A stretch of 64,000 bases of DNA from Desulfuromonadaceae bacterium (GTDB taxonomy: Bacteria; Desulfobacterota; Desulfuromonadia; Desulfuromonadales; Desulfuromonadaceae). This document shows, piece by piece, positions 9,262 to 17,226 of this stretch. The notes beneath the pieces were generated by a model. It was not told where the DNA came from and did not search any database. It was given only the letters and a program-made list of their open reading frames with translations. Position 1 is the first letter of the stretch, and each line of letters begins with the position of its first letter. The position numbers and the translations under genes were made by a program. The stretch covers positions 33,381 through 97,380 of the forward strand of contig JAFGXV010000001.1 in assembly GCA_016936455.1 (NCBI GenBank), written 5' to 3'.

Positions 9262-9465
9262 ATGACGAGGCGACAGAAAATACTTGTCACCCTGAGCGGA
9301 ATTTACCTGATAAGCCTGACCGCCTTGGCGATAGCCGCCATGAGCCAGCAGAGCCGAATCTTATTCGGCCTGCTGTTCATCGGCATCACCCTCGGCCCGG
9401 CAGGTCGTTTCTTTCTGAACCGGAATGAAAAACTTCAGAGCTGGCTGTCCTCATCCAAGAACTGA
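9262..9465 (+). CDS. Small two-helix membrane protein
   Basis: 67 residues with two hydrophobic segments (about 8-27 and 32-50) and a short polar tail. The ATG lies one base after the stop of the TPR lipoprotein gene, which suggests translational coupling and a shared role. No family recognised. Its 3' end overlaps the convergent gene at 9451 by 15 bases. Confidence 0.55.
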   Translation: MTRRQKILVTLSGIYLISLTALAIAAMSQQSRILFGLLFIGITLGPAGRFFLNRNEKLQSWLSSSKN

Positions 9466-9822
9466 ATCGGCATCCTCTTCCTCACCGGACAAAGCAGCAC
9501 CGGACCGCACGGATTCTTCCTGCGCGGCGATCCTCTTTTTTTCCAGCTGTCCCGCCCAGCGGATACTGGCAAGCCCTGCAACCAGGCTGACCCCACCCCA
9601 GATCAATTCACCCTCGCGAAACATTGATGTGGTGCCCAACAAGACAACAAAAGCCAGACAGCAACAGGCCACACAGCAGATGGCCAGCTTCTCCTGAACG
9701 CATTTGGCTGGATTTACACGACTTGTAGGAGACGGCAGCAGCAGCGTCTCACACTGCGGACAGCATTTGGCTCGACGCGCCACGGGGGTCGCGCACTGGG
9801 GACATCTTCTGGCGACAAACAT
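9451..9822 (-). CDS. Zinc-ribbon membrane protein of unknown function
   Basis: 123 residues. The N terminus holds two CxxC knuckles (CPQCATPV and CCPQCETLL), a zinc-ribbon pattern, followed by two adjacent hydrophobic segments (about 46-65 and 72-90) and an acidic tail. No recognised family. Convergent with the preceding membrane-protein gene. Confidence 0.6.
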   Translation of the reverse strand: MFVARRCPQCATPVARRAKCCPQCETLLLPSPTSRVNPAKCVQEKLAICCVACCCLAFVVLLGTTSMFREGELIWGGVSLVAGLASIRWAGQLEKKRIAAQEESVRSGAALSGEEEDADSVLG

Positions 9823-9864
9823 AAACCCCTCCCCTCGCGATTTTCATCCAGATGAAGAAAAACG

Positions 9865-9896
9865 AAAAACGGGAGCTGTCGGTGACAACTCCCGTT
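9865..9896 (-). terminator. Intrinsic terminator after tRNA-Val
   Basis: AACGGGAG at 9868-9875 pairs with its complement at 9889-9896, and an inner TGTC/GACA stem extends it across one mismatch to a 3-base loop. On the minus strand the hairpin is followed by a run of T residues. It lies seven bases beyond the tRNA 3' end. Confidence 0.85.
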
Positions 9897-9902
9897 AACT
9901 TG

Positions 9903-9978
9903 TGGTGGGCGAAACAGGGATCGAACCTGTGACCCTCGGTTTGTAAGACCGATGCTCTCCCAGCTGAGCTATTCGCCC
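9903..9978 (-). tRNA. tRNA-Val(UAC)
   Basis: 76 bases including an encoded CCA. The acceptor stem GGGCGAA/TTCGCCC, D-arm AGCTCAGCTGGGAGAGC, anticodon stem TCGGT/ACCGA with loop CTTACAA (anticodon TAC) and T-arm with GGTTCGATCC are all intact. Confidence 0.97.
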
Positions 9979-9988
9979 GGGTGATGGC

Positions 9989-10018
9989 TTTGTATCAAGA
10001 ATCGCTTTGTGCTGTCAA
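9989..10018 (-). promoter_or_regulatory. Sigma-70 promoter for tRNA-Val
   Basis: Minus strand TTGACA (10013-10018) and TACAAA (9989-9994), separated by 18 bases, lie just upstream of the tRNA. Confidence 0.7.
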
Positions 10019-10102
10019 CTGATTAATCCTGACGGCAAAAAAACTATTCAGGCTGCCCCGATCGCGTTAATCTGAACAGCCAACCGCCGACGAGGAGGCT
10101 GC

Positions 10103-10954
10103 ATGGCATTCATTCCCCCGCGCGATCTAACGCAACAGCTCAACACCCTTTGCATTGCCAAAACCCGGCTGACCATCCCGCAATTATTGATTCTCGGTTT
10201 TCTGGCCGGCGCCTATATCGGTTTCGCCGCGCACTTGGCAACGGTCATCAGCACCGGAAGCTGTGCCTGGTTCGGTGCCAAGAAATTTCTTGCCGGCGCC
10301 GTTTTCAGCCTCGGGCTGATGTTGGTTATCATTCCGGGATCAGAGTTGTGGACCGGCAACACCCTGATGACCGCGTCGCTGTTCGAAGGCGATATCCGTC
10401 TCGGACAGATGATGAAAAACTGGTGCATTGTCTACTGTGGCAACCTGGCCGGCGCCGCCTTTCTGGCCTGGATGATCGCCGGGCACAGCGGGCTGCTGGA
10501 CAGCCCGGTTGGCACCACGGCCTTAACCATTGCCGTGAGCAAAACAACTCCCGCTGCAGGCTGGTTTGACCACCAGATTGCCTATTTCATCCGTGGCATC
10601 TGCTGTAACTGGCTGGTCTGCCTAGCTGTTCTTCTGGCTTTAGCGGCTCAGGACATTGCCGGAAAGATTCTCGGCATTTTCTTCCCGATCATGGCCTTCG
10701 TCGCCTCCGGCTTTGAACATGCCATTGCCAACATGTATTTTATTCCGGCCGGAATTATCGCCAAGAACTCGGCCGCAGCCGTTCAGGGAACAGCTTTTAC
10801 GCTTGCCCAGCTCGACCAATTGACACCCGTGACCATGTGGACGAACAACCTCATCAGTGTCTCTCTGGGCAATCTGGTGGGCGGCGGCCTATTTGTTGCT
10901 TCGCTCTACTGGTGGTGTTTTTCCCGCCGTCAAGGACGTGGCGAGCAGGAATAA
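10103..10954 (+). CDS. Formate/nitrite transporter (FNT) family channel
   Basis: Pentameric inner-membrane channel for small monovalent anions such as formate or nitrite. 283 residues with six hydrophobic segments. Family signatures are FLAGAYIGFAA in the first helix, GSELWTGNTLM at the broken helix, and FEHAIANMYFIPAGI with the conserved His. AGGAGG stands before the ATG. It stands alone between tRNA-Val and a bidirectional terminator, with no formate dehydrogenase or nitrite reductase adjacent, so the substrate is open; formate is plausible for an anaerobe. Confidence 0.9.
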   Translation: MAFIPPRDLTQQLNTLCIAKTRLTIPQLLILGFLAGAYIGFAAHLATVISTGSCAWFGAKKFLAGAVFSLGLMLVIIPGSELWTGNTLMTASLFEGDIRLGQMMKNWCIVYCGNLAGAAFLAWMIAGHSGLLDSPVGTTALTIAVSKTTPAAGWFDHQIAYFIRGICCNWLVCLAVLLALAAQDIAGKILGIFFPIMAFVASGFEHAIANMYFIPAGIIAKNSAAAVQGTAFTLAQLDQLTPVTMWTNNLISVSLGNLVGGGLFVASLYWWCFSRRQGRGEQE

Positions 10955-10963
10955 GGTAAAAAG

Positions 10964-10991
10964 AAACCCCGCATTCGAAAATGCGGGGTTT
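10964..10991. terminator. Bidirectional terminator between FNT channel and diheme peroxidase
   Basis: AAACCCCGCAT (10964-10974) pairs perfectly with 10981-10991 around a six-base loop, flanked by A-run and T-run. It sits between two convergent genes. Confidence 0.9.
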
Positions 10992-11016
10992 CTTTTATCA
11001 GGCATGATCATTCCGA

Positions 11017-12084
11017 TCAGTGTGCTGCCGTCGCCAGGTTGGACAGATCAGGCTTCGGCGTCGCCTCAGTGCTTGCCGGCAGGACCGGATGAACCACGGC
11101 AGGCTGATCGCCATTCAAGGCTTCAAGGAAGCTGGTGATCTGTGCGACTTCTTTTTCATTGAGTTCCATACCCAGCTGGGAAGAACCCATGACCCCGACG
11201 GCCTGCTTCAGCGACCAGACTTTTCCACTGTGGAAATACGGGGCCGTCAGCGCGATGTTGCGCAGGGCCGGAGAGCGGAACACATAGGCGTCGGCTTCCG
11301 TATTCGTCACCTTGAAGCGCCCCTTGTCATCAGCAGGCAATAGATCCGCACCCGGCTGTTCCACCACACCGAAGGGGAAGTAGTCGGTACCGCCCAGATT
11401 GACACCGTCATGGCAGCCAGCACAGCCGACGTTGACGAACAACTCGAGACCTGCTTTCTGCTCAGCAGACAGCGCCGCATTGTCGCCCGCCATGAAACGG
11501 TCGAGTCCGTCATTGGGGGTAATCAGCGTGGCCTCAAACAGTTCAATCGCCTCTGCCATATTGTCAAAGCTCACCGGATCGCTCGCGCCGGGAAACGCCT
11601 TGGCGAAAAGCTCGACATACGCGGGAATTGATTTCAGCGTCTTCACGACGTTTTCCGGCTTGTTGTTCATTTCGACCGAAGCCTGAACCGGGCCTTTAGC
11701 CTGGGCTTTCAAATCTTCCGCACGACCGTCCCAGAACTGCGCCGTATTGAAAACAGCATTGAACGTTGTCGGTGCATTGCGCGGACCTTTCTGCCAGCCG
11801 TGACCGGTCGAAGTTTCCTGCAAATCGCCACCAGCCAGGCCGACGTTATGACAGGTCTGGCAGCTGATCAGTTGAGAGGCAGAAAGACGGGGCTCAAAAT
11901 AAAGCATGTGCCCCAGCAGCAGTTTGGCATCGTTGTGAGCATTATCGGCAATAACCGGAGCCTGCTGCGGGACCGCCTTGAACAGCCCCTGACAGTTAGC
12001 CCGCAACGCCGTATCATCCGCCACAGCGACGGACACCAGCATAGTCGAAAGCACAACAACAAGCAGTGTTACCTGTTTCTTCAT
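11017..12084 (-). CDS. Diheme cytochrome c peroxidase, MacA/CcpA-like
   Basis: Periplasmic reductase of hydrogen peroxide fed by c-type cytochromes. 355 residues with a Sec signal ending near VAVADD. Two CxxCH haem sites, CQTCH near residue 75 and CAGCH near 220, mark the high- and low-potential domains. The FHSGKVWSLKQAV block is typical of the C-terminal half. AAGGAGGAATT precedes the ATG. The tail after about residue 335 is Pro/Ala-rich. In Geobacter MacA this family also passes electrons between inner-membrane and outer-membrane cytochromes; which role applies here is not decided by sequence. Confidence 0.93.
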   Translation of the reverse strand: MKKQVTLLVVVLSTMLVSVAVADDTALRANCQGLFKAVPQQAPVIADNAHNDAKLLLGHMLYFEPRLSASQLISCQTCHNVGLAGGDLQETSTGHGWQKGPRNAPTTFNAVFNTAQFWDGRAEDLKAQAKGPVQASVEMNNKPENVVKTLKSIPAYVELFAKAFPGASDPVSFDNMAEAIELFEATLITPNDGLDRFMAGDNAALSAEQKAGLELFVNVGCAGCHDGVNLGGTDYFPFGVVEQPGADLLPADDKGRFKVTNTEADAYVFRSPALRNIALTAPYFHSGKVWSLKQAVGVMGSSQLGMELNEKEVAQITSFLEALNGDQPAVVHPVLPASTEATPKPDLSNLATAAH

Positions 12085-12192
12085 AATTCCTCCTTTTTCA
12101 GGTTAAAAAATGGCACACGTGCCTCAGTGAAAATTTAATGTGCTGCAATGAAGGCTAATATAACCATTTCCGTCCGCATTGCAAGCGGAAAA

Positions 12193-12207
12193 TGATAACG
12201 AATATCA
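12193..12207. promoter_or_regulatory. Possible metal/redox regulator site upstream of the peroxidase
   Basis: Dyad TGATA-N5-TATCA in the 291-base gap between the divergent peroxidase and aldolase genes, inside an AT-rich patch (AATGATAACGAATATCA) that partly resembles a Fur box. The rest of this gap shows no gene. Confidence 0.3.
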
Positions 12208-12375
12208 AAACCAGCAACTTAAGTCACCGGGCGAGGACGACATTTTCACTGTAGCAAAATTTTGATGAATTCAAATCGCACAGGCATAAAAAATAACGAT
12301 GCGAATATCCATGACAGCTGTGTCCGAACGCGGCACAATAGCACGGTCAATTCACGACAAGGAGGTCATTGACGC

Positions 12376-13272
12376 ATGCCTTTACAAACCTTTTCCGGCG
12401 TCTTCCCCTATCTGGTTTCCCCCATTGATGATCAGGGCCGGGTCATGGAGACGGTACTGGGATCATTGGTCGAGCATCTGATTAACTGCGGGGTCCACGG
12501 CCTCACGCCCCTGGGCAGTACCGGTGAATTTGCTTACCTCAACGACCAGCAACGTGAACGGGTCATCGCCGTAACCGTTGAAGCCTGTCGTGGCCGGGTG
12601 CCCGTTGTTGCAGGAGTTGCGGCCACCACCACGGTTGCTGCACGCGAACAGGTGCGGCGATACGAACAACTGGGCGTCGACGGCATTCTCGCTATTCTCG
12701 AAGCCTACTTTCCTCTGCCGGATGACGCCATTGTCCGCTATTTTAAAACCATCGCCGACAGCACCTCGTTGCCGGTGGTGCTTTACACCAATCCGAACTT
12801 CCAGCGCTGCGATCTGACCCCTCCGCTCATCGAACAACTGGCCGTCGTGGACAACATCCTCTATCTCAAGGATGCCTCGTCCAACACCGGTCGGCTGCTG
12901 TCCATCATGAATCGCGTCGGTGACCGGCTGAAGATCTTCAGTGCCTCGGCCCATATCCCACTATGCGTTATGCTGCTCGGCGGCGTCGGCTGGATGGCCG
13001 GTCCCGCCTGCATCATCCCGCGTCAGAGCGTCCGTCTCTACGAACTCAGCCAGCAACAGCGCTGGCAGGAAGCACTGGAGCTGCAGAAACCCCTGTGGCG
13101 CATCAACCAGTTGTTCGCGCGCTACAATCTGGCCGCCTGCATCAAGGGCGCTCTGGAGATACAGGGGTTCCCCGTTGGCGCCCCCCTCCCTCCGCAACCC
13201 GCGCTCACGGACGAGCAGCGGCATGAAGTGGCACTCGTACTGGACGAGATGGAGCAACTGATGAAAGATTAA
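12376..13272 (+). CDS. Dihydrodipicolinate synthase/N-acetylneuraminate lyase family aldolase
   Basis: Class I pyruvate-type aldolase of the DapA/NAL barrel family, 298 residues. The Schiff-base Lys is in YLKDASSN (about residue 162), the catalytic Tyr in VVLYTNP (about 136) and the carboxylate-binding loop in GSTGEFAYL (about 46). The segment after the Tyr lacks the Arg (RTG) that DapA uses to hold aspartate semialdehyde, and no lysine gene is adjacent, so a different aldol substrate is likely. AAGGAGG precedes the ATG. Monocistronic, ending at a strong terminator. Confidence 0.85.
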   Translation: MPLQTFSGVFPYLVSPIDDQGRVMETVLGSLVEHLINCGVHGLTPLGSTGEFAYLNDQQRERVIAVTVEACRGRVPVVAGVAATTTVAAREQVRRYEQLGVDGILAILEAYFPLPDDAIVRYFKTIADSTSLPVVLYTNPNFQRCDLTPPLIEQLAVVDNILYLKDASSNTGRLLSIMNRVGDRLKIFSASAHIPLCVMLLGGVGWMAGPACIIPRQSVRLYELSQQQRWQEALELQKPLWRINQLFARYNLAACIKGALEIQGFPVGAPLPPQPALTDEQRHEVALVLDEMEQLMKD

Positions 13273-13302
13273 CGAAACTACAGCGACGTTTTCAGCTCTC
13301 AA

Positions 13303-13347
13303 CGCGCAATAAAAAAGCCACCTTTTGGGTGGCTTTTTTATTGCGCG
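13303..13347. terminator. Bidirectional terminator between aldolase and uspA
   Basis: A 20-bp perfect stem (13303-13322 with 13328-13347) and five-base loop. Six A and six T residues within the arms supply U-runs in both directions for two convergent genes. Confidence 0.93.
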
Positions 13348-13361
13348 TCTAAAATATCCGG

Positions 13362-13847
13362 TCAGGAAAAGGGGATAACCAGAACCGGCCTCACAGACTT
13401 GCGCAGAACTTTTTCGGCCGTACGCCCGAGAAAAGCGTATTCCAGCTGCCCTTTTGAATGCGCTCCCATAACGACAACATCGGCATCAACACGCTCAGCA
13501 GTCTGTAAAATCTGGGTAATCGGATTGCCATGGAGCACTTCGAATGTATCAATTCGATTTAAATCCTCCGGGTGATCCGCCAGTTCGCGCGCGGCAAAAC
13601 TTTTCAGTTCGTCCTGAAGGGTTTCCCGGGCCTTGTCCTCATGTCCATGTTCAAACCGATCAAGGCTGCCCTTAACCAGCATGGCCTCGATATAGCTGCG
13701 CATGGCGGCATCCACTTCGGGAATGACATGGAGAAGATGCAGACGTGAATCATTATGGCGCGCGAGCATGATGGCGTGTTTGAACGCCTGAATCGAGTTG
13801 GGGCTCAGGTCCATGGGAACCAGAATATGTTGGTAATGTGGCAACAT
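13362..13847 (-). CDS. Universal stress protein (UspA family), TRAP-associated
   Basis: 161-residue cytoplasmic nucleotide-binding protein. The ATP-binding type motif is visible as MGAHSKGQ then LGRTAEKVL and VRPVLVIP. It lies 94 bases after dctP on the same strand. UspA-like proteins are known to accompany TRAP transporters (TeaD with the ectoine transporter TeaABC), so this one probably modulates the adjacent DctPQM system. Confidence 0.88.
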   Translation of the reverse strand: MLPHYQHILVPMDLSPNSIQAFKHAIMLARHNDSRLHLLHVIPEVDAAMRSYIEAMLVKGSLDRFEHGHEDKARETLQDELKSFAARELADHPEDLNRIDTFEVLHGNPITQILQTAERVDADVVVMGAHSKGQLEYAFLGRTAEKVLRKSVRPVLVIPFS

Positions 13848-13900
13848 GTCGCACTCCTGCGCCTTGAATAAGGCACCGAGATGAAGATAAAGTCAAACGA

Positions 13901-13925
13901 CGGGAGACCTGCTACCGGCCTCCCG
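13901..13925 (-). terminator. Hairpin between dctP and uspA
   Basis: CGGGAGACC (13901-13909) pairs with GGCCTCCCG (13917-13925) with one G-U pair on the minus-strand RNA. The downstream sequence is only moderately T-rich, so it may attenuate rather than stop transcription, or protect the dctP message. Confidence 0.4.
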
Positions 13926-13941
13926 CTTACGGTCCAATGCC

Positions 13942-14925
13942 TTACTTGCCGGCGGCGATAGCACCTTCAATCAGGTCTTTGCCGATGACATCATAGAATT
14001 TGGGATAGATGGTCATCATCTTGTCCTGCCATGCCTTGCGCTGCTCGGGAGTCAGCGTATGCACCGCGGTCTTGCCGGACTCCTTGACTTTCTGCAGATA
14101 ATCCTCGTCCATTTTCAGTGCCAAACCATTGCCGTAAACCGTAGCTTCGTCCATGGCCGTCTTGATCAGTGCCTTGTTCGCATCGGAGAGTTTATTCCAG
14201 AAAATCTTGTTGGTCACGACCAGGTAGCCCAGGTAGCCGTGATTAGACATGGTCAGATCTTTCTGCACCTCATAGAATTTTTTGGTGTAGAAGTTCGACA
14301 GCGGGTTCTCACAGGCATCAACAACACCCTGCTGCAGTGCGCTGTAGACCTCGGAGAACGGCAGTACCTGCGGATTGGCGCCAACGGCATGGAACTGCTC
14401 TTCCAAGACCTTGGACGACATGATGCGGAACTTGACGCCAGCGGCATCTTCCGGATTCAGCAACGGCTTGTTGGCGGAGAGCTGCTTGAAGCCGCTGTCC
14501 CAGTAACCCAGACCAACCAGACCCTTGGTGCCCACGAGATCGAGAATTTTCTGGCCGACTTCACCGGTACAGACCTTGTGCAGATGATCCACATCGTTGA
14601 ACAGGAAAGGCAGGTCAAACAGCTGAACCTGGGGAGCGAACTTGGTAAACTTGGAGAAACTCGGAGCGGCCATTTGCACCGAGTTGGTCATCAGCGGCAC
14701 CATGACGTCATTGTCATTGAACAGAGACGAGTTGGGATACACCTCAACCTTGATCTCGCCATGGGAACGCTCTTCCACCAGCTTCTTGAAATACTCAGCG
14801 GCCTGACCTTTAGGGGTATCCACGGCAACAACATGGCTGAACTTGAGAACGATCGGGCCAGCCAAAACCGGTGTTGCCATCAGGGCAACCAACAGCATCG
14901 CGACAAACAAACCGAACTTACGCAT
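13942..14925 (-). CDS. dctP: TRAP transporter substrate-binding protein DctP
   Basis: Periplasmic receptor that delivers a carboxylate, probably a C4-dicarboxylate, to the DctQM membrane complex. 327 residues with a Sec signal ending ATPVLAG. The family core is clear: KFSHVVAVDTPKGQAAEYF at the N terminus, LFDLPFLF near residue 103, and GVKFRIMSS carrying the conserved carboxylate-binding Arg near 167. AAGGAGGAG precedes the ATG. It lies 81 bases after dctM; gene order is Q-M-P. Confidence 0.93.
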   Translation of the reverse strand: MRKFGLFVAMLLVALMATPVLAGPIVLKFSHVVAVDTPKGQAAEYFKKLVEERSHGEIKVEVYPNSSLFNDNDVMVPLMTNSVQMAAPSFSKFTKFAPQVQLFDLPFLFNDVDHLHKVCTGEVGQKILDLVGTKGLVGLGYWDSGFKQLSANKPLLNPEDAAGVKFRIMSSKVLEEQFHAVGANPQVLPFSEVYSALQQGVVDACENPLSNFYTKKFYEVQKDLTMSNHGYLGYLVVTNKIFWNKLSDANKALIKTAMDEATVYGNGLALKMDEDYLQKVKESGKTAVHTLTPEQRKAWQDKMMTIYPKFYDVIGKDLIEGAIAAGK

Positions 14926-15006
14926 ACAATACTCCTCCTTTTTCGAGTCGCCGGCAAACCGGCATACAGGGCAGGTTCTCCTGCCAGCTTCAAATCAGTT
15001 GATGAA

Positions 15007-16290
15007 TCAGCTGCCGTACATCAGATTCGGCAGCCACAGGGAAATGGCCGGGATGTAAGTAATAATCAGCAGGCCAACCAGCAGGGCAAAAAACCAGGGG
15101 ATGGAGGCGTGGACCACCTCCCCGAGACTTCGCCCGGAGATGCCGCTGGCCACGAACAGATTCAACCCTACCGGCGGGGTCAGCATGCCGACCTCCATAT
15201 TGACAGTGATCATCACTCCCAGATGGATCGGGTCAACCCCCAGCTGCATGGCCACTGGAAAAATCAGCGGTGCGATGATCATGATCAGGCTCGACGGCTC
15301 CATGAAGTTCCCCGCCACTAGCAACATGATATTCACCAGCACCAGGAACATCACCTTGTTCAGGTTCATGCTCACGATCCAGGCCGCCAGTTCCTGCGGA
15401 ATCTGCTCAATAGTCAGCAGGTAGGCAAAAACCATGGCGTTGGCAATGATGAACATGATCATAGCGGCCGTGGACGCCGAGGCCCTGATGACGTCGGGAA
15501 TCTGTTTCCATTTCAGATCCTTGTAGATGAACTTCACCACGATAAAACCGTAGACTGCGGAGACCGCTGCTGCCTCGGTCGGCGTAAACAGACCGCCATA
15601 GATGCCGCCGATGATGATCACCACGACCAGCAGACCCCACGAGGCCTCCTTGAACGACGCCCACACTTCCGACATGGGCGCCCGCTCGGTCTTTTTGAAC
15701 CCGCCGCGCACGGCGGCGAGATAGGTCACCAGCATCAGCCCGCCACCCAGCAGCAACCCGGGCACCACGCCAGCCATAAACAGCTTGCCGATGGACTGAT
15801 CGACGGTGACACCGTAGACGATCAGCACGATGGACGGCGGAATCAGAATCCCCAGGGAACCGGAACAGACGATCGAACCGATGGAGAACGACGGAGCGTA
15901 ACCGTCATCTTCGATAGCGCTGATCATGATGGAACCGATGGCCGCCACCGTCGCCGGCGAGGAGCCGCTGACCGCGGCAAAGATAATACAGGCGAAAATA
16001 GCCGACATAGGCAGGCCGCCAGGCAAGTGGCCAACCACCGAGCGGGCAAAACGGATAATCCGCCGCGCGGCACCTCCCTGAGAGAGGAAGTTGCCGGCCA
16101 ACACAAACAGCGGGATGGCCATCAGGGCAAACTTGTCGAGGGAGGTAAACATCTGCTGGGCAATGACCAGCGTCGGCTGATCGGTAAACAGCAGAATGAC
16201 GATGGTCGTCGACAAACCCAGCGCCACGGCAATCGGCACCCCCATAAACAGCAGGGCGAACAGCGAAAAGAACAGAACGGCGACAGACAT
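15007..16290 (-). CDS. dctM: TRAP transporter large membrane subunit DctM
   Basis: Sodium-driven transport subunit, 427 residues with about 12 hydrophobic segments. Typical features are the FVLAGNFLSQGG segment, SGSSPATVAAIGSIMI and the GSLGILIPPSIVLIVYG loop. Its start codon overlaps the stop of dctQ by one base (ATGA at 16290), so the two are translationally coupled. Confidence 0.95.
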   Translation of the reverse strand: MSVAVLFFSLFALLFMGVPIAVALGLSTTIVILLFTDQPTLVIAQQMFTSLDKFALMAIPLFVLAGNFLSQGGAARRIIRFARSVVGHLPGGLPMSAIFACIIFAAVSGSSPATVAAIGSIMISAIEDDGYAPSFSIGSIVCSGSLGILIPPSIVLIVYGVTVDQSIGKLFMAGVVPGLLLGGGLMLVTYLAAVRGGFKKTERAPMSEVWASFKEASWGLLVVVIIIGGIYGGLFTPTEAAAVSAVYGFIVVKFIYKDLKWKQIPDVIRASASTAAMIMFIIANAMVFAYLLTIEQIPQELAAWIVSMNLNKVMFLVLVNIMLLVAGNFMEPSSLIMIIAPLIFPVAMQLGVDPIHLGVMITVNMEVGMLTPPVGLNLFVASGISGRSLGEVVHASIPWFFALLVGLLIITYIPAISLWLPNLMYGS

Positions 16291-16805
16291 CAGGAATGCT
16301 CCTTCATAACCATGTCATAACTGAATTCATCCGCAGGAACCTGCAAGGTTTTGATCAGCTTCAGCAGCACCTGGTAGGCGGCGATAAACATGGCGATCGG
16401 CACACAGATATAGATAATCCAGTACGAAATCTGCAGATCCACGGAGACCATTTCCAGCATGTGGTTGAACATGACGAAATCGTAGCCCCAGACAATCAGG
16501 CAGACCAGGTAGCCGAAAATGATCAGCAAACTGAAGGACAGCACCCACTTAGCCACCTTGGGTGGCAACTTCTGGATCACAACGGTCACCCCGAGGTGCA
16601 TGCCGATTTTAAAACCGTAGGCGGCGCCGAACAGGGCGCTCCAGATAAACAGGTAAGATGTCAGTTCCCCGGCCCAAGTCAGGGAGGCATTGAACAGATA
16701 GCGCAACACCACGTTGACAAAGGCAACCAGAGTTGCCACGGTCATGGTCAGGACCATGACAGTCGTGCTGAACAGCTCAAGATAGCGGTCAATCTTGTCA
16801 AACAT
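16290..16805 (-). CDS. dctQ: TRAP transporter small membrane subunit DctQ
   Basis: 171 residues with four hydrophobic helices. Contains the family pattern VVLRYLFNASLTWAGELTSY near residues 32-51 and GMHLGVTVVIQKLP. Forms the membrane complex with DctM. First gene of the operon; a possible sigma-54 promoter lies about 107 bases upstream. Confidence 0.92.
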   Translation of the reverse strand: MFDKIDRYLELFSTTVMVLTMTVATLVAFVNVVLRYLFNASLTWAGELTSYLFIWSALFGAAYGFKIGMHLGVTVVIQKLPPKVAKWVLSFSLLIIFGYLVCLIVWGYDFVMFNHMLEMVSVDLQISYWIIYICVPIAMFIAAYQVLLKLIKTLQVPADEFSYDMVMKEHS

Positions 16806-16911
16806 GTAAAGACCTTTCAGATAAGTGAAATGCGGTCAGCCCAAAGACACAACCGGCTTCTATAGCCGGACAAAATAAAAAAACGTTTTAGTTTCACACG
16901 ATAAACGCTTG

Positions 16912-16927
16912 AGCAAACATGATACCA
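16912..16927 (-). promoter_or_regulatory. Sigma-54-like promoter for dctQMP-uspA
   Basis: Minus strand TGGTATCATGTTTGCT has the invariant GG and GC at the right distance and a TTGCT -12 box, but deviates at two positions of the -24 box (TGGTAT for TGGCAC). Dicarboxylate uptake is commonly under DctD and sigma-54, which fits. Confidence 0.5.
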
Positions 16928-17159
16928 ACTCTTCTCAGGCCGCTAACATCCCGATTAGATAGCCGATCTGAGTCATGGCCAGCGTCTAGACAGGGGCGGA
17001 TACAGGCGATATTCCGCCACCCTGAACTCGGACTGGCGGGAATCGGCCAACTCGTTCAAAAATGTTTTTTACCCAGAATAAAAATAGGCGTGATTTTGAC
17101 GCCTTCTGAAGGAAACACGCTTCAAGGGAAACTGTATCGGTGAAAAAAAACAAAAGCCG

Positions 17160-17188
17160 TTGCAACTCAGATAAAACTTCACTATAAA
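17160..17188 (+). promoter_or_regulatory. Sigma-70 promoter for the crotonase gene
   Basis: TTGCAA (17160-17165), 17-base spacer, TATAAA (17183-17188), 38 bases before the start codon. Confidence 0.65.
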
Positions 17189-17226
17189 TTAAAAACATCG
17201 TTTTATTTCAACAAGGAGAATCACTC

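Larger units (their letters stand above)
16806..17226. other. Intergenic region between divergent dctQ and crotonase genes
   Basis: 421 bases without a credible gene; it holds a sigma-54-like site reading toward dctQ and a sigma-70 promoter reading toward the crotonase gene. The AT-rich ends flank a more GC-rich middle in which I see no coding potential. Confidence 0.7.

Noticed and set aside
16919..17143. Short plus-strand open frame in the dctQ/crotonase gap
   Set aside because: No ribosome site and no protein-like composition; it overlaps the probable promoter region.
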